A stretch of 64,000 bases of DNA. Origin: Prado023 sp963736425. GTDB taxonomy: Bacteria > Actinomycetota > Actinomycetes > S36-B12 > CAIYMF01. The notes beneath the pieces were generated by a model. It made no database searches, was not told where the DNA came from, and saw nothing but the letters and a program-made list of their open reading frames with translations. The stretch spans positions 62,001 to 126,000 of the forward strand of contig CAVTOX010000014.1 in assembly GCA_963736425.1 (NCBI GenBank). Direction: 5' to 3'. Position numbers and translations under genes: made by a program. The first letter of the stretch is position 1; each line of letters starts with the position of its first letter. Positions 26,782 through 38,900 of the stretch are shown here, one piece after another.

Positions 26782-29727
26782 GTGACCGAGCCCCCGTCAG
26801 GTCGAGCCGACACCCCCGCCGGCCGGTTGGCGCGACTGGGCGTCCCCGACGCGCAGCGCACCGGGGCAGCGCTCATGGATGTGGGCTGGTGGTCCGAGGA
26901 TCTCCTCGAGGAGGTGGGCGCCGCAGCCGACCCGGGGCAGGTTGTGCGCACCGCACTGGATCTCCAGGCGACGGCCCCGGAGCGCATCGCCGCCGTCGCG
27001 GCCGATGCCCGCGCCTGGCGCCGGTTCGCTCTGGTCACAGGGGTCTCGGTCGCGCTCGCCGAGCATCTCGCGCGCCACCCTGAGCATCTCGCGATCCTCT
27101 TCGAGGACGCCCCTCCGCCCGTCGCCCAGGCCCTGCGCGAGCAGATCGTCGCCGCCACCTCGGGGGTGGGAGCCGGGGCCGCCGACGCCCTGCGCGTGGC
27201 GTACAGGGCAGCCCTGCTGCGGATCGCGATCGCCGACGTGGCGCACTCGGCGCACTTCGAGCTGACGGCCCTGCGGCTCTCGGAGTTGGCCGACGCGGTC
27301 CTCTCCGGCGCACTGGCCGCGGCCCGCGAGCAGCTCCCGGACGGTGCCCCGGCGGCCCGGCTGGCGATCATCGGGATGGGCAAGTGCGGCGGCCGGGAGC
27401 TGAACTACATCAGCGACGTCGACGTGATCTTCGTCGCCGAGCCGGCCGAGGGGGTCGAGGAGTCCGACGCCCTGCGCACCGCGACCACCCTGGCGTCGGC
27501 CGTGATGCGCCTGTGCAGCCAGCCCACCGGCGAGGGCGCGATCTGGGAGGTCGACGCCAACCTGCGCCCCGAGGGGCGGGCCGGGGCGCTGGTGCGCACG
27601 CTGCGCAGCCACGTGGGCTACTACGAGCGATGGGCCAAGACCTGGGAGTTCCAGGCCCTGCTCAAGGCGCGTGCCGTCGCCGGCGACGAGGAGCTCGGGG
27701 CCGCCTACATCAACGCGGTACTGCCGTTCGTCTGGTCGGCCGCCGACCGCGACGGGTTCGTCACCGAGGTGCAGCGGATGCGTCAGCGGGTCGAGCGCAA
27801 CGTGCCGGCCAAGGATGCCGACCGTCAGCTCAAGCTGGGCCGGGGCGGCCTGCGGGACGTCGAGTTCAGCGTGCAGCTGCTGCAGCTGGTGCACGGCCGC
27901 AGCGACGTGATGCTGCGCAGCCCGACCACCCTGACCGCCCTGGAGTCCCTGGCCACCTGGGGGTACGTCGGCCGCGAGGACGCCTCAGGGCTCGCCGGCG
28001 CCTACCGGTTCCTGCGCACCCTGGAGCACCGGATCCAGATGCACCGGATGGTTCGCTCGCATGTGGTTCCCCGCGACGACGAGGACCTGCGACGCCTCGG
28101 GCGTTCGATGGGATTCATGGCCGATCCCGGCAAGGAGCTCGTCGAGGCCTGGCAGCGCCGGGCCCACGAGGTCCGTCGCATCCACGAGAAGCTGTTCTAC
28201 CGGCCGCTGCTGGACGCCGTCGCGCGGCTGGACAGTGGCCAGGCGCGGCTGACCCCGCAGGCGGCCCGTGAGCGTCTCGACGCCCTGGGCTTCCGCGACC
28301 CGGCAGGGGCACTGAACCACATCGAGGCCCTGACCGCAGGGGTGAGCCGCCGCGCGGCGATCCAGCGGACACTGCTGCCGGTGATGCTCGGGTGGTTCGC
28401 TGATGCGCCGGACCCTGACGCCGGGCTGCTCGGGTTCCGGCGCGTCAGCGAGGACCTCGGTGGGACGCCCTGGTACCTGCGGCTCCTGCGTGACGAGTCG
28501 GCCTGCGCCGAGCGGATGGCGCGGGTCCTGGCCAGCAGTCGCTACGCCTCCGAGCTGCTGCTGCGGGCTCCGGACGGAGTGGCCCTGCTCGCTGACGCCG
28601 CCGAGCTCAGGCCTCGTCAGTCAGGTCCCCTGACCGCGGAGTTCCTGGCCACCGCGGCGCGCTACGACGAGGCGGCGGAGGCTGTGGCCGCCGTGCGCGC
28701 CCTGCGCCGGCGCGAGCTGTTCCGGATCTCAGCCACCGACATCCTCGAGCCGCTCACCGTCGACGACGTCGGCAACGCCCTGACCGACGTCGCCGACTCC
28801 ACCATCTCCGGTGCACTGCAGGCCGCGACGGCCGAGTTGGAGCGCGCCCGCGGCTCGGAGCTGCCGACCCGGATGCTGGTCATCGGGATGGGTCGCTACG
28901 GCGGTGGGGAGATCGGCTACGGCAGTGACGCCGACGTGGTGTTCGTCCACGAGCCGCTGCCCGGTGTCGACGAGCGCGAGGCCGCCGCCGCAGCGACCCT
29001 GGTCGCCAACGAGGTCCGCTCCCTGCTCAACGCCCCGTCGCCGGATCCGCCGCTGCAGCTGGACACTGACCTGCGGCCCGAGGGCAAGCAGGGTCCGCCC
29101 GTGCGCACTGTGGCCTCCTACCTGTCCTACTACGACCGTTGGCGCTCCTTCTGGGAGGCCCAGGCGCTGTTGCGTGCCGACCTCGTGGCTGGGGACGCCG
29201 AGGTGTGGGCGCGGGTGCGCACCGGGATCGACCCGATCCGCTGGCCGGCCGACGGCGTGGGCGCCGACCAGTTGCGCGAGATCCGTCGGCTCAAGGCCCG
29301 GATGGAGAACGAGCGGCTGCCCCGCGGTGCGGACCCGACCCTGCACACGAAGCTGGGACGTGGTGGGCTCTCGGACGTCGAGTGGGTCATCCAGCTGCTT
29401 CAGCTGCAGCATGCCCACCGGATCCCCGAGCTGCGCACGACCCGGACGATGGCGGCCCTCGAGGCGGCCCGGCGCACGGGACTCCTGGAGCCGGCCGACG
29501 CGGACGTGCTCTCCGATGCGTGGCGGATGGCCACGCGGATCCGCAACGTGGTGATGCTCGTGCGGGGTCGGGCTACCGACATGGTCCCCACCGAGCTCCA
29601 CGAGCTGGGCGCGGTGAGCCGCATCCTGGGGTACGCCCCGGGGGAGTCGGGCGCGCTGCTGGAGGACTACCGCCGAACGACCCGACGCGCCCGGGCAGTC
29701 GCTGAGCGACTGTTCTACGGCCAGTAG
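26782..29727 (+). CDS. glnE: Glutamine synthetase adenylyltransferase/deadenylase
   Basis: GlnE adds or removes AMP on the regulatory tyrosine of GlnA1 according to nitrogen state. The 981-aa protein has two nucleotidyltransferase domains. The first is at about residue 199 ('GKCGGRELNYISDVDVIFV'), for deadenylylation. The second is at about residue 701 ('GMGRYGGGEIGYGSDADVVFVHE'), for adenylylation. Each is followed by a GlnD/GlnE helical domain ('KLGRGGLRDVEF', 'KLGRGGLSDVEWVIQLLQL'). GTG 26782 lies 9 nt after glnA2, so the two are likely co-transcribed. Its substrate GlnA1 is encoded 30 kb away. Confidence 0.96.
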   Translation: MTEPPSGRADTPAGRLARLGVPDAQRTGAALMDVGWWSEDLLEEVGAAADPGQVVRTALDLQATAPERIAAVAADARAWRRFALVTGVSVALAEHLARHPEHLAILFEDAPPPVAQALREQIVAATSGVGAGAADALRVAYRAALLRIAIADVAHSAHFELTALRLSELADAVLSGALAAAREQLPDGAPAARLAIIGMGKCGGRELNYISDVDVIFVAEPAEGVEESDALRTATTLASAVMRLCSQPTGEGAIWEVDANLRPEGRAGALVRTLRSHVGYYERWAKTWEFQALLKARAVAGDEELGAAYINAVLPFVWSAADRDGFVTEVQRMRQRVERNVPAKDADRQLKLGRGGLRDVEFSVQLLQLVHGRSDVMLRSPTTLTALESLATWGYVGREDASGLAGAYRFLRTLEHRIQMHRMVRSHVVPRDDEDLRRLGRSMGFMADPGKELVEAWQRRAHEVRRIHEKLFYRPLLDAVARLDSGQARLTPQAARERLDALGFRDPAGALNHIEALTAGVSRRAAIQRTLLPVMLGWFADAPDPDAGLLGFRRVSEDLGGTPWYLRLLRDESACAERMARVLASSRYASELLLRAPDGVALLADAAELRPRQSGPLTAEFLATAARYDEAAEAVAAVRALRRRELFRISATDILEPLTVDDVGNALTDVADSTISGALQAATAELERARGSELPTRMLVIGMGRYGGGEIGYGSDADVVFVHEPLPGVDEREAAAAATLVANEVRSLLNAPSPDPPLQLDTDLRPEGKQGPPVRTVASYLSYYDRWRSFWEAQALLRADLVAGDAEVWARVRTGIDPIRWPADGVGADQLREIRRLKARMENERLPRGADPTLHTKLGRGGLSDVEWVIQLLQLQHAHRIPELRTTRTMAALEAARRTGLLEPADADVLSDAWRMATRIRNVVMLVRGRATDMVPTELHELGAVSRILGYAPGESGALLEDYRRTTRRARAVAERLFYGQ

Positions 29728-29855
29728 CCGATCCCGCGACCCCATCGGCGATAGGGCCATCGGACCCTGTCAGCATGTGCCAGAGGTCCCGGATCAGATT
29801 GCTCCGCGCCTGTCCGCATGCGTATCATGAGCCGCGAAACATGAAGGTTTACTCA

Positions 29856-29861
29856 TATAAA
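29856..29861 (+). promoter_or_regulatory. Candidate -10 box for the FAS operon
   Basis: TATAAA sits in the only clearly AT-rich patch of this region, about 48 nt before the FAS ATG. No good -35 matches at 16-18 nt. A partial dyad, TATCATGAG (29823-29831) with CTCATATA (29853-29860), overlaps it and could be a regulator site. Confidence 0.35.
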
Positions 29862-29908
29862 TGCTGGGTACACCGGAGGCACCCCCGCACCTCCCGAGAG
29901 GCTCGACG

Positions 29909-32900
29909 ATGACCACGACCGCAGGACAGTCCCATCCGACCGTGACCCGCGCCCCGGCAGCCGCCCTGCCGGGCAGCATGGCCGCCGGGCTTGGTGCCGG
30001 GATGCATCGCACCTCGCTGCTGTTCCCGGGGATCGACGCGGCCTGGCCGCGCGCGCTCGCCACGGCGCTGGTGGGCCACCCCGAGCTGGCGGCATGGGTC
30101 GACACGGTCGTGACCGATCTGGATGACTGGGCCCAGACCCCTGCAGTGCGCAGCCTCGGGCTGTTCGCCGACGGGTTCTCGCACCTGCTCCCGTCGAGCC
30201 CCGATGACCCGATCAGCCCGGTGGCCGCAACGGGTCCGTTCTCGCTGGTGGGCAACCTCCTGACCAACCTGGTGTGCCTGGCGGCCCTGGAGGCCGAGGG
30301 CCTGAAGCCCGCCACGACCGCCCCGACCACTCGCTCCGCCGGCCACAGCGCGGGGCTCCTGGCCGCCGTGGTGGCCACGGCGCGCGGGCGTGACGGCCTC
30401 GTGCCCGTCCGCGTGGCCGCGGATGCGGCCCGCATCGCTGCCATCATGGGCGCCTACGCAGCCCGGCACCCGTGGGCGGTGTCCGACTCAGCCGTCGCGG
30501 CCGCGCTCGTCGGTGACGAGACGGCCGGCACGCCCATGGTGGCGATCTCCGGGCCGCGCACCGCGCGCCTTGCTGCGATCCTCGCCGCTGTCGGTGCGCA
30601 GGAGCAGATCGCCATCGCCGTCATCAACGGTCCCACCCGACACATCCTGGCCGGCGAGCCGAGCGCCCTTGCCCATCTGCGGGTCGGGCTGGAGGGCCTG
30701 GCCCAGGCGGAGGCGAAGAAGCGTGCCGCGGGCCAACTCGGTGGGACGCCCTTCCGCTTCGCCTGGGAGCCGCTGGCCAGCTCCGTGCCGTTCCACCACC
30801 CCGACCTCGAGGGCGCCGCCCAGGACGCCCTGGCCCGGATCGCCGAGCTCGGCCTCTGCCTGCCGGGGATCGGCTCCGCCCGGATCACCGACCCGGCGAC
30901 CGGCCAGGACCTGCCCGCCGACGACACCCTGACCGCGGTCGTGTCCTCGGTGCTTGCCCGACCCCACGACTGGGCCGGGGCGGTCACCGAGAGCGTCCCC
31001 GCGGGGACCGTCGCGATCATGGTCAGCCCGCTGGGCGCGCTTGCGGGGCAGACGGCCGCCGACCTGCGCGGCCGCGCGGCGCTGGTGATCGATCCGGCCA
31101 CGACCGCCGGACGCATGGCGCTGTTCACACCGAGCAGCGCACCGGCGATCCCCGAGACCTACGAGCGCTTCGCCCCGCGCGTGGTGCGCGACGTCGCCGG
31201 CAACCTGCGCCTGGCCAACCTGCACACGCGGGTGTCCGGTCGCTCCCCGATGATCCTGCCCGGCATGACGCCCTCGACGGCGGAGGCGCCGATCGTCATC
31301 GCGGCGGCCAACGGCGGCCATGTCGCCGAGCTGGCCGGCGGCGGCCAGGTCACCGAGCGCATCTTCACCGAGCGGATCGCCGAGCTGGCCGAGGGCCTGG
31401 AACCGGGGCAGGAGGTCGTCCTCAACGCGCTCCACCTCGACCCGTACCTGTGGAACCTGCAGGTCGGGCGCGAGCGGCTCGTGCAGAAGGCGCGTGCGGC
31501 CGGGGCCCCGATCAACGGCGTCACCATCTCTGCCGGGATCCCCGACAAGGCCGAGGCCCTGGCCCTGCTCGATGAGCTCGCTGCGGCGGGCATCTGGCTC
31601 AACGCGTTCAAGCCCGGCACGGTCGCCCAGGTCCAGGAGGTCCTGGCGATCGCCGCCGACACGCCGCACACGCTCTGGATCCACCTGGAGGGTGGCGTGG
31701 CCGGCGGGCACCACTCGTGGGAGGACCTCGACGAGCTGCTGCTGTCCACCTATCACCTCATCCGCGAGCACGAGAACGTCGTCCTGGCCGTCGGCGGCGG
31801 GATCGCCGACCCCCAGCGGGCGGGCGCCCTGCTCACCGGCACCTGGGCGCACGCTCACGGTGCGGCGACCATGCCCGTCGATGCCATCCTGCTCGGCACC
31901 GTCACGATGGCCACCCGCGAGTCCGCGGCCTCCCCGTCGGTCAAAGCCGCCCTGGCGGCCGCTGCCGGGCACGACGGCTGGGTGTCCCGGGGCAAGGTCG
32001 CCGGCGGGACCACATCCGGGCGCTCCGGGCTCAACGCGGACATCCACTTCTTGGACAACAGTGCCGCACGTGCTGCCCGGCTGCTGGACTCTGTGGCCGG
32101 TGACGAGAGCGCCGTGGCCGCGCAGCGAGCCGAGATCATCGAGGCCCTGGCCGCGACGGCCAAGCCCTACTTCGGCGACGTCGCAGAGATGACCTACGCC
32201 GAGATGCTCGAGCGCTTCGTCGCACTGACCGCGCTCGGCCGGAACGGCCGCTACGAGGACGGCGCCTGGCTCGACGTCACGCACCGCAGCCGGTTCATCG
32301 CCCTGCTCCAGCAGGCCGAGGCCCGGCTGAACCCGGCTGACACCGGTCGGATCGACACACTGTTCGCTGACCCCGCGTCGGTCGACGACCCGTCGGGGGC
32401 GCTCGAGCTGCTCATCGCCACCTACCCGTCGGCGCGCACGGCCCTGATCCACCCGGCTGATGTCGCGCACTTCCTGTCGGTGGCACGCAGGCCCGGCAAA
32501 CCCGTCCCCTTCGTGCCCGTGATCGACGGCGACGTGCGCCGCTGGTACCAGTCGGACTCGCTCTGGCAGTCGCACAGCGACCTCTACGACGCCGACCAGG
32601 TGCTCATCATCCCGGGCCCCGTGGCCGTGTCCGGGATCACCACCGTCGACGAGCCGGTCGCGCACCTGCTCGATCGGTTCGAGACCTCGGTCGCGCAGGC
32701 TCTGGCGGCCCTCGACCCCGTGGGTGCGGACGTCCGCGACATGGCCGACTTCCGGCTCGGACAGAACCCCGCTGCGCCGGCGTCCGGCCCCGAGGCCCTG
32801 CTCGCTGCCGCCCTCGCAGCGCCGACGTGGATCTGGATGGGCGCGAGTCGTCCCAATCCGCTGCACCGGATCGGAGCCGCGGACCAGTGGTCGATCCTGG

Positions 32901-35900
32901 GTGCCATCGCCGCATGGTCCTCGGGCGAGGCAGAGACGGCCACGCTCACCGTTCAGCCGGATCGGTCGCTGTCCCTCACCCTCGACTGGCCCGACCTGGG
33001 GCTGCCGGGCGACGGCGAGCTCGTCCTGCCCGTCGAGGTGGCCGCACATTCCGGCGTGGTCACCTTCGAGGTCACCGAGGCGAGTCTCGAGACGGCCGGG
33101 GCCGGGTTGCTGACGATGTTCGCCGGTGGGACTGAGGGACCCACCTCCGTGCAGGATGTCGCGGCCGCCCACGCGGCCACGGTCGGTGCTGCCGGGGACC
33201 TTCCCGACCGGATGATGTCGGCGCTGTGGCCGCACGTCTTCGCCCGTCTGGCCGATGCGGGACTGGCCTCCTCGATGTTCGATCTCGTGCACCTGCGCCA
33301 CGAGATCACCGTGTCGTCGGGGGATGGTGACGGCCCGGCCACGGCCAGCCAGCCCGACGTCAGCCGGGTCGACGGTGGCCTGGTCATCACGGTCGACTCC
33401 CATGTGGCAACGACGTCGGTCACCGACCGGTTCTTCGTCCGGCGCACGGTCATCGATCCGTCGACTCCCGAAGCCACGGCACCCGGTGCGCGCACCGGCG
33501 TCGTGGCCACCCCCGTGCGCACGCTGGGGACCTTGACCGTCACCGCACCCAGCCAGCTCGAGGCCTTCGCCACGGTCAGCGGCGATGCCAACCCGATCCA
33601 CCGCAGCGACGTGCTCGCACGGTTCGTGGGTCTTCCGGGCCGCATCGTGCACGGCATGTGGACCTCTGCGGCCGCGACCCGTGCGGTGCTCGAGTCGGCC
33701 GCCGAGGGCGACTCCAGCCGACTGCGCGAGTGGTCGATCGACTTCGTGGCCCCCGTGCTCCCCGGCCAGGACGTGACGTTCACGGTCACCCGCACCGGCG
33801 TGCGCGACGGCGCTCGCATCGTGTCCGTGGAGGCGACCACCTCCGACGGCGTCGTGGCCATGGGCAGCGCCGTCGTGGCCGGGCCGCGCACCATGTACGT
33901 GTTCCCGGGACAGGGCATCCAGTCCCAGGGGATGGGCATGGAGGCGTACGCCCGCTCGGCCGCCGCGCGCCACCTGTGGGATCGGGCCGACGCGGTCACC
34001 CGCGAGCGGATGGGCTTCTCGATCCTCGAGGTCGTCCGCGACAACCCGACCTCGATCGAGGCCGTCGGAATCACCTACCGGCACCCCGCCGGTGTCCTGC
34101 ACCTGACCCAGTTCACCCAGGTGGCCATGGCCACGCTGGCCGCTGCCACCGTCGCCGAGATGCGCGAGGCCGGGGTGTTCGACCCGGAGGCCGCAGTTGC
34201 TGGGCACTCGGTCGGCGAGTACAACGCGCTGGGTGCGTCCAACGGGGTGCTCACCCTCGAGGGGGCGATCGAGCTCGTGTTCGCGCGCGGCCAGGGCATG
34301 CACGGCCTGGTCCCGCGAGATGCGGCCGGCAACTCCGACTATCGATTGGCCGTGATCCGCCCGCACCTCGCGCGGCTCTCGCACGCCCAGGCCGAGGATC
34401 TGGTGGCCGCGGTCGCTGCCGACACCGGCGAGCTCTGCGAGATCGTCAACCACAACCTGCGCGGCAAGCAGTACGCCGTCGCCGGCACCCTGGACTCACT
34501 GGCCGAGCTGGAGCGCCGGATCGGTCCCGGCCAGCCGGGCCGGCCCCCGATGCTGCTCGTGCCGGGGATCGACGTACCGTTCCACTCCTCGGCGCTTCTC
34601 GGGGGGGTCGCCGGCTTCCGTGCACAGCTGATGGCCAAGCTGCCCGAGCACATCGACACCGAGGCCCTCGTCGGGCGCTACATCCCCAACCTGTATCCGC
34701 ATCTGTTCCGGATCGACCGTGAGTACGTGCAGGGCGTGTACGACGTCTGCGCCTCACCGATCCTCGGCGAGGTCCTGGGCGACTGGGATACGGCCAGCGC
34801 TGACCGTGACGCCCTGGCCCGCACGCTGCTCATCGAGCTGCTCGCGTGGCAGTTCGCCTCCCCGGTGCGTTGGATCGAGACCTTCGAGCTGATGTGCACC
34901 CCGGTCGAGCTCGGCGGGCTCGGGGTGGAGCGGATCGTCGAGATCGGGGTGGGCGGGGCGCCGACGCTGGCCAACCTCTCGAAGGGCTCCCTGGCCCTGC
35001 CGACCCATCGCGGTACCCGACCTGAGGTGCTCAACGTGGAGGTGGACGCCGACAGCGTCTTCGACACGTCCGAGGACCCGGCGCCGGTGCTGGAGGTGGA
35101 GCTGGAGGTGGCGGAGTCTCACGAGGCCGAGCCGGGTGTCGCCGTCGTCGCCCAGGCCGCCCCGTGGGCCGCAGCGCCCGTGGCCGCGGCCGCAGGCGTC
35201 GCCGACCTCCCCGTCACCCACGCCACCGCCGTCGCCGCGCTGCTGGCACTGAGGGTCGGCGTGCGCGTCGACCAGCTCGAGCACGACTCGATCGAGTCGT
35301 TGGTCGACGGCGCGTCCAGCCGGCGCAACCAGGTCCTGATGGACATCGGCAAGGAGTTCGGGGTCTCGGCGATGGACGGCGCCCATGAGGTGCCGCTCGT
35401 CGAGCTGACCAGCACGCTGGCCCAGAAGACGGCCGGCTACCGCTACCCCGGGCCGGTGCTGTCCGCAGCCGTCGACGGCGCGGTCACCGCGGCGCTGGGC
35501 CCGCGCGGGTCGTCGCAGTCCGCCCTGGGCAAGCGCGTCGCCACGCACTGGGGCCTCGGGGAGGGCTGGATCGCCCGCACTGCGCTGGCGCTCGCCCTGG
35601 GCACCCGCGAGGGCAGCAGCCGTCGTGGGGGTGACCTCGCGACCCTGACCGAGTCGAGCGCCGAGGGCCTCATCGACGAGGCAGTCCGGGCAGCGGCCGC
35701 TGAGGCGGGAGTCGCCGTGGCACCGGCTGTGGCCGCCTCAGCCGGTGGCGGGACCGTGGATGCTGCGGCCGTCAACGAGCTTCGTGAGCATGTCGAGGGC
35801 ATCCTCGTCGACCAGGCCTCCGAGGTCCTGGCGCGCCTGGGTCGGGTCCCGGTCAGCGACCCCCTGGACGCCGACTACCGCGAGGTCCTGGCCACCCTGG

Positions 35901-38900
35901 CACTGCTGGAGTCCGAGCACGGACCGGCCGCGCTGGTCGCCCCGATGTTCGACCCGCGGCGCCACGTCCTGCTCGACTCGGCGTCCACCTGGGCCCGAGC
36001 CGACGTCGACCACCTCGTCCAGGCTGCGTTGGCCGCGGAGACCGGGCAGTGGGACGCGGGCGACCTGGACGTTCTGGTCGACCAGATCGCTGCCCATCGC
36101 AGTGCTGATCCGCGCATCACAGCCACCCTCGAGTACCACCGGGAACGGCTGGCCGAGGCGGGTCGGCCGCACACCGTGGCCCTCCTCGACCGTGCCCTGA
36201 CTGCCGCACCCGCGGGCGTGCCGGTGCCCGAGCTCGAGAAGCTGCGCGGCGCGCTGACCGCAGGTGATCCCGCGCGCGTCCTGGCGGCTGCCGAGGCGTT
36301 GGGGCAGGCCCCGGCCGACTTCAGCGGTGAGGTCGCGCTGGTGACGGGTGCGTCGCCCAACTCGATCGCGTGGTCGTCGGTGGCGCACCTGCTGCGCGGT
36401 GGTGCGACAGTGGTCCTGGTCACCACCAGCGACACCCCGGAGCGCGTGGCGGCCTACCGCGACCTCGAGCGTCGGTTCGCCGGCCCCGGCGCCCAGCTGC
36501 ACGTCGTGCGGGCCAACCTGGCCTCGTTCGCCGACATCGACGCGCTCATCGAGTGGATGGTCACGCCCACGTTCGAGGACCTCGGTCCGATCACCCGCGA
36601 GGTCAAGCCGGCGCTGTGGCCGACGCTCGTGCTGCCGTTCGCGGCTGCCCCCGCGATGGGCGAGCTGCCCGACACCGGACGGGACTCGCAGCTGACCCTG
36701 CGCCTGCTCCTCCTTGGTGTGCAGCGTCTCGTCGGCGGGTTGGCCGAGCGTGCCAGTGCATCGCGCCGGGAGCGCTTCAGCGTGATCCTGCCGATGTCGC
36801 CCAACCACGGCACGTTCGGTGGCGACGGTGCATACGGTGATGCCAAGGCCGCGCTGGAGACGATGGCGAACAAGTGGAGCTCGGAAGGATCGCGCTGGGG
36901 TGCCCAGACGCGGATCATCTCCGCGGAGATCGGCTGGGTCCGCGGCACCGGGTTGATGGCCGCCAACGACCGGGTCGCCCAGTACGTCGAGGATGAGCTG
37001 GGCGTGGTCACCTACTCGGCCGAGCAGATGGGTGCGCTGATCGCTGCCCTGGCGACCGAGCCGTTCCGGGTCGAGGCCGACCTGGCCCCGTTGCGCCTGG
37101 ACCTGTCCGGCGGGCTCGCAGGCCGGGCGGACCTGGGCGCGGCACTGGCCAGTGCCGTGGCCGAGCTCACAGCGGCTGCCGCAGCTGAGGGTGCTCGGGA
37201 GACCGTGGCCGACGAGACGGTCGCAGCGCTGCCGAACCTCCCGGTGATCCTGGCGGGCGCGCGCGGGCCGGTGGAGGTCCCGGGCGGGGCCTCGCGGGCC
37301 ACAGTGGGCGCCGAGGACATGATCGTCATGGTCGGCATCGCCGAGTACGGTCCCTGGGGTGGTTCGGCCACCCGCTGGCAGGCCGAGGTCGGCGAGCTGG
37401 GCGCTGCCGGGGTCGTCGAGCTGGCGTGGCGCTGCGGGCTCATCGACTGGGACGGCTCGGCAGGCGGCTGGGTCGACGTCGAGTCCGGCAGCCCGGTGGC
37501 CGAATCGGACATCGCGGATCGCTATCGCGAGCAGGTGGAGGCGCGCTCCGGCGTGCGCCTGTTCGAGCACGACGCCGCGGTCGCGGCCAAGGGTGTCTGG
37601 GAGTTCACCGAGGTGTTCCTCGACCGGGCCCTCACCAAGGTGCTCGCGGCCGAGGCCGAGGCTCGGGCGATGGCCGCCAATGCCCCCGGCGCCCTGGTCA
37701 CCCAGGTCGAGGAGGGCTGGCTGCTCACGCTTCCTGCCGGGTCCTCGGTGCGGCTTCCCCGACGCAAGCCGCTGCTGCGTGCCGCCGGTGGGCAGTTCCC
37801 GCTGGGCTCCGACCCGACCCGCCACGGGCTCGACGCGGGCATCGCCGGGTCGATGGACGCGCTCACGGCCTGGAACGTCGTGATCACCGCCGAGGCCCTG
37901 GCTGACGCAGGGGTCTCCGCCGAGGAGTTGGTGAGCTCTGTGCACCCGAGCCTCGTGGGCAACACCCAGGGCACCGGCATGGGCGGCATGAGCAGCATCT
38001 CCAAGGTGTTCATGGGGCCCCTGGCCGGCCGTCAGCACGCCAACGACGTGCTGCAGGAGGCATTGGGCAACGTGGTGTCCGCGCACGTCAACCAGGGCCT
38101 GATCGGCGGCTACGGCCCGATGGTGCACCCCGTGGCGGCCTGTGCGACCGCTGCAGTGTCGCTGGAGGAGGCCGTGGACAAGATCGCCCTGGGCAAGGCC
38201 GAGATCATCATCGGCGGTGGCTGGGACGACCTGAGCACCGAGGGCATCACGGGCTTCGCCAACATGGCGGCCACCGCGGACAACGCCGCCATGATCGAGT
38301 CCGGGCTGTACCCCCGCCAGCACAGTCGGCCCGGTGACCGCCGCAGGCGTGGCTTCGTCGAGTCCCAGGGTGGTGGCAGCTTCATCATCTGCCGCGGTTC
38401 GGTGGCACTGGCCCTGGGGCTGCCCGTCCGGGCGGTGGTGGGTTACGCAGCCTCATTCGGTGACGGGATCCACACGTCGATCCCGGCGCCCGGACTCGGC
38501 TCCCTGGGCTCGGTCCGCGGTGGCGTCGACTCGCCGCTCGGCCGCGCGCTGGGCGCCCTGGGGCTCACGGCCGACGACGTGACCGTGGTGTCCAAGCACG
38601 ACACGTCCACGGAGGCCAACGACCCCAATGAGGCATTCATCCACGAGACCATCCAGCAGGCCCTCGGCCGGACGCCGGGTGCCCCACTGCGGGTCATCTC
38701 GCAGAAGTCGCTGACTGGTCACTCCAAGGGAGGCGCGGCGGCCTGGCAGATGGCGGGGCTGTGCGACGTGTTCGAGACCGGCACGGTCCCGGGCAACGGC
38801 AACCTGGTGAGCGCCGACCCGCGGGTGACCCCGGGCGATGCGCTTGTCGTGGACTACCGGTCGTTGCACCGGGCCGAGCCGGTACGTGCGGCCCTGGTGA

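Noticed and set aside
30488..34453. 1321-codon open frame on the minus strand
   Set aside because: It is the shadow of the FAS gene. It is rich in His, Arg, Gly and Asp, as antisense frames of GC-rich genes are, and has no family motif.
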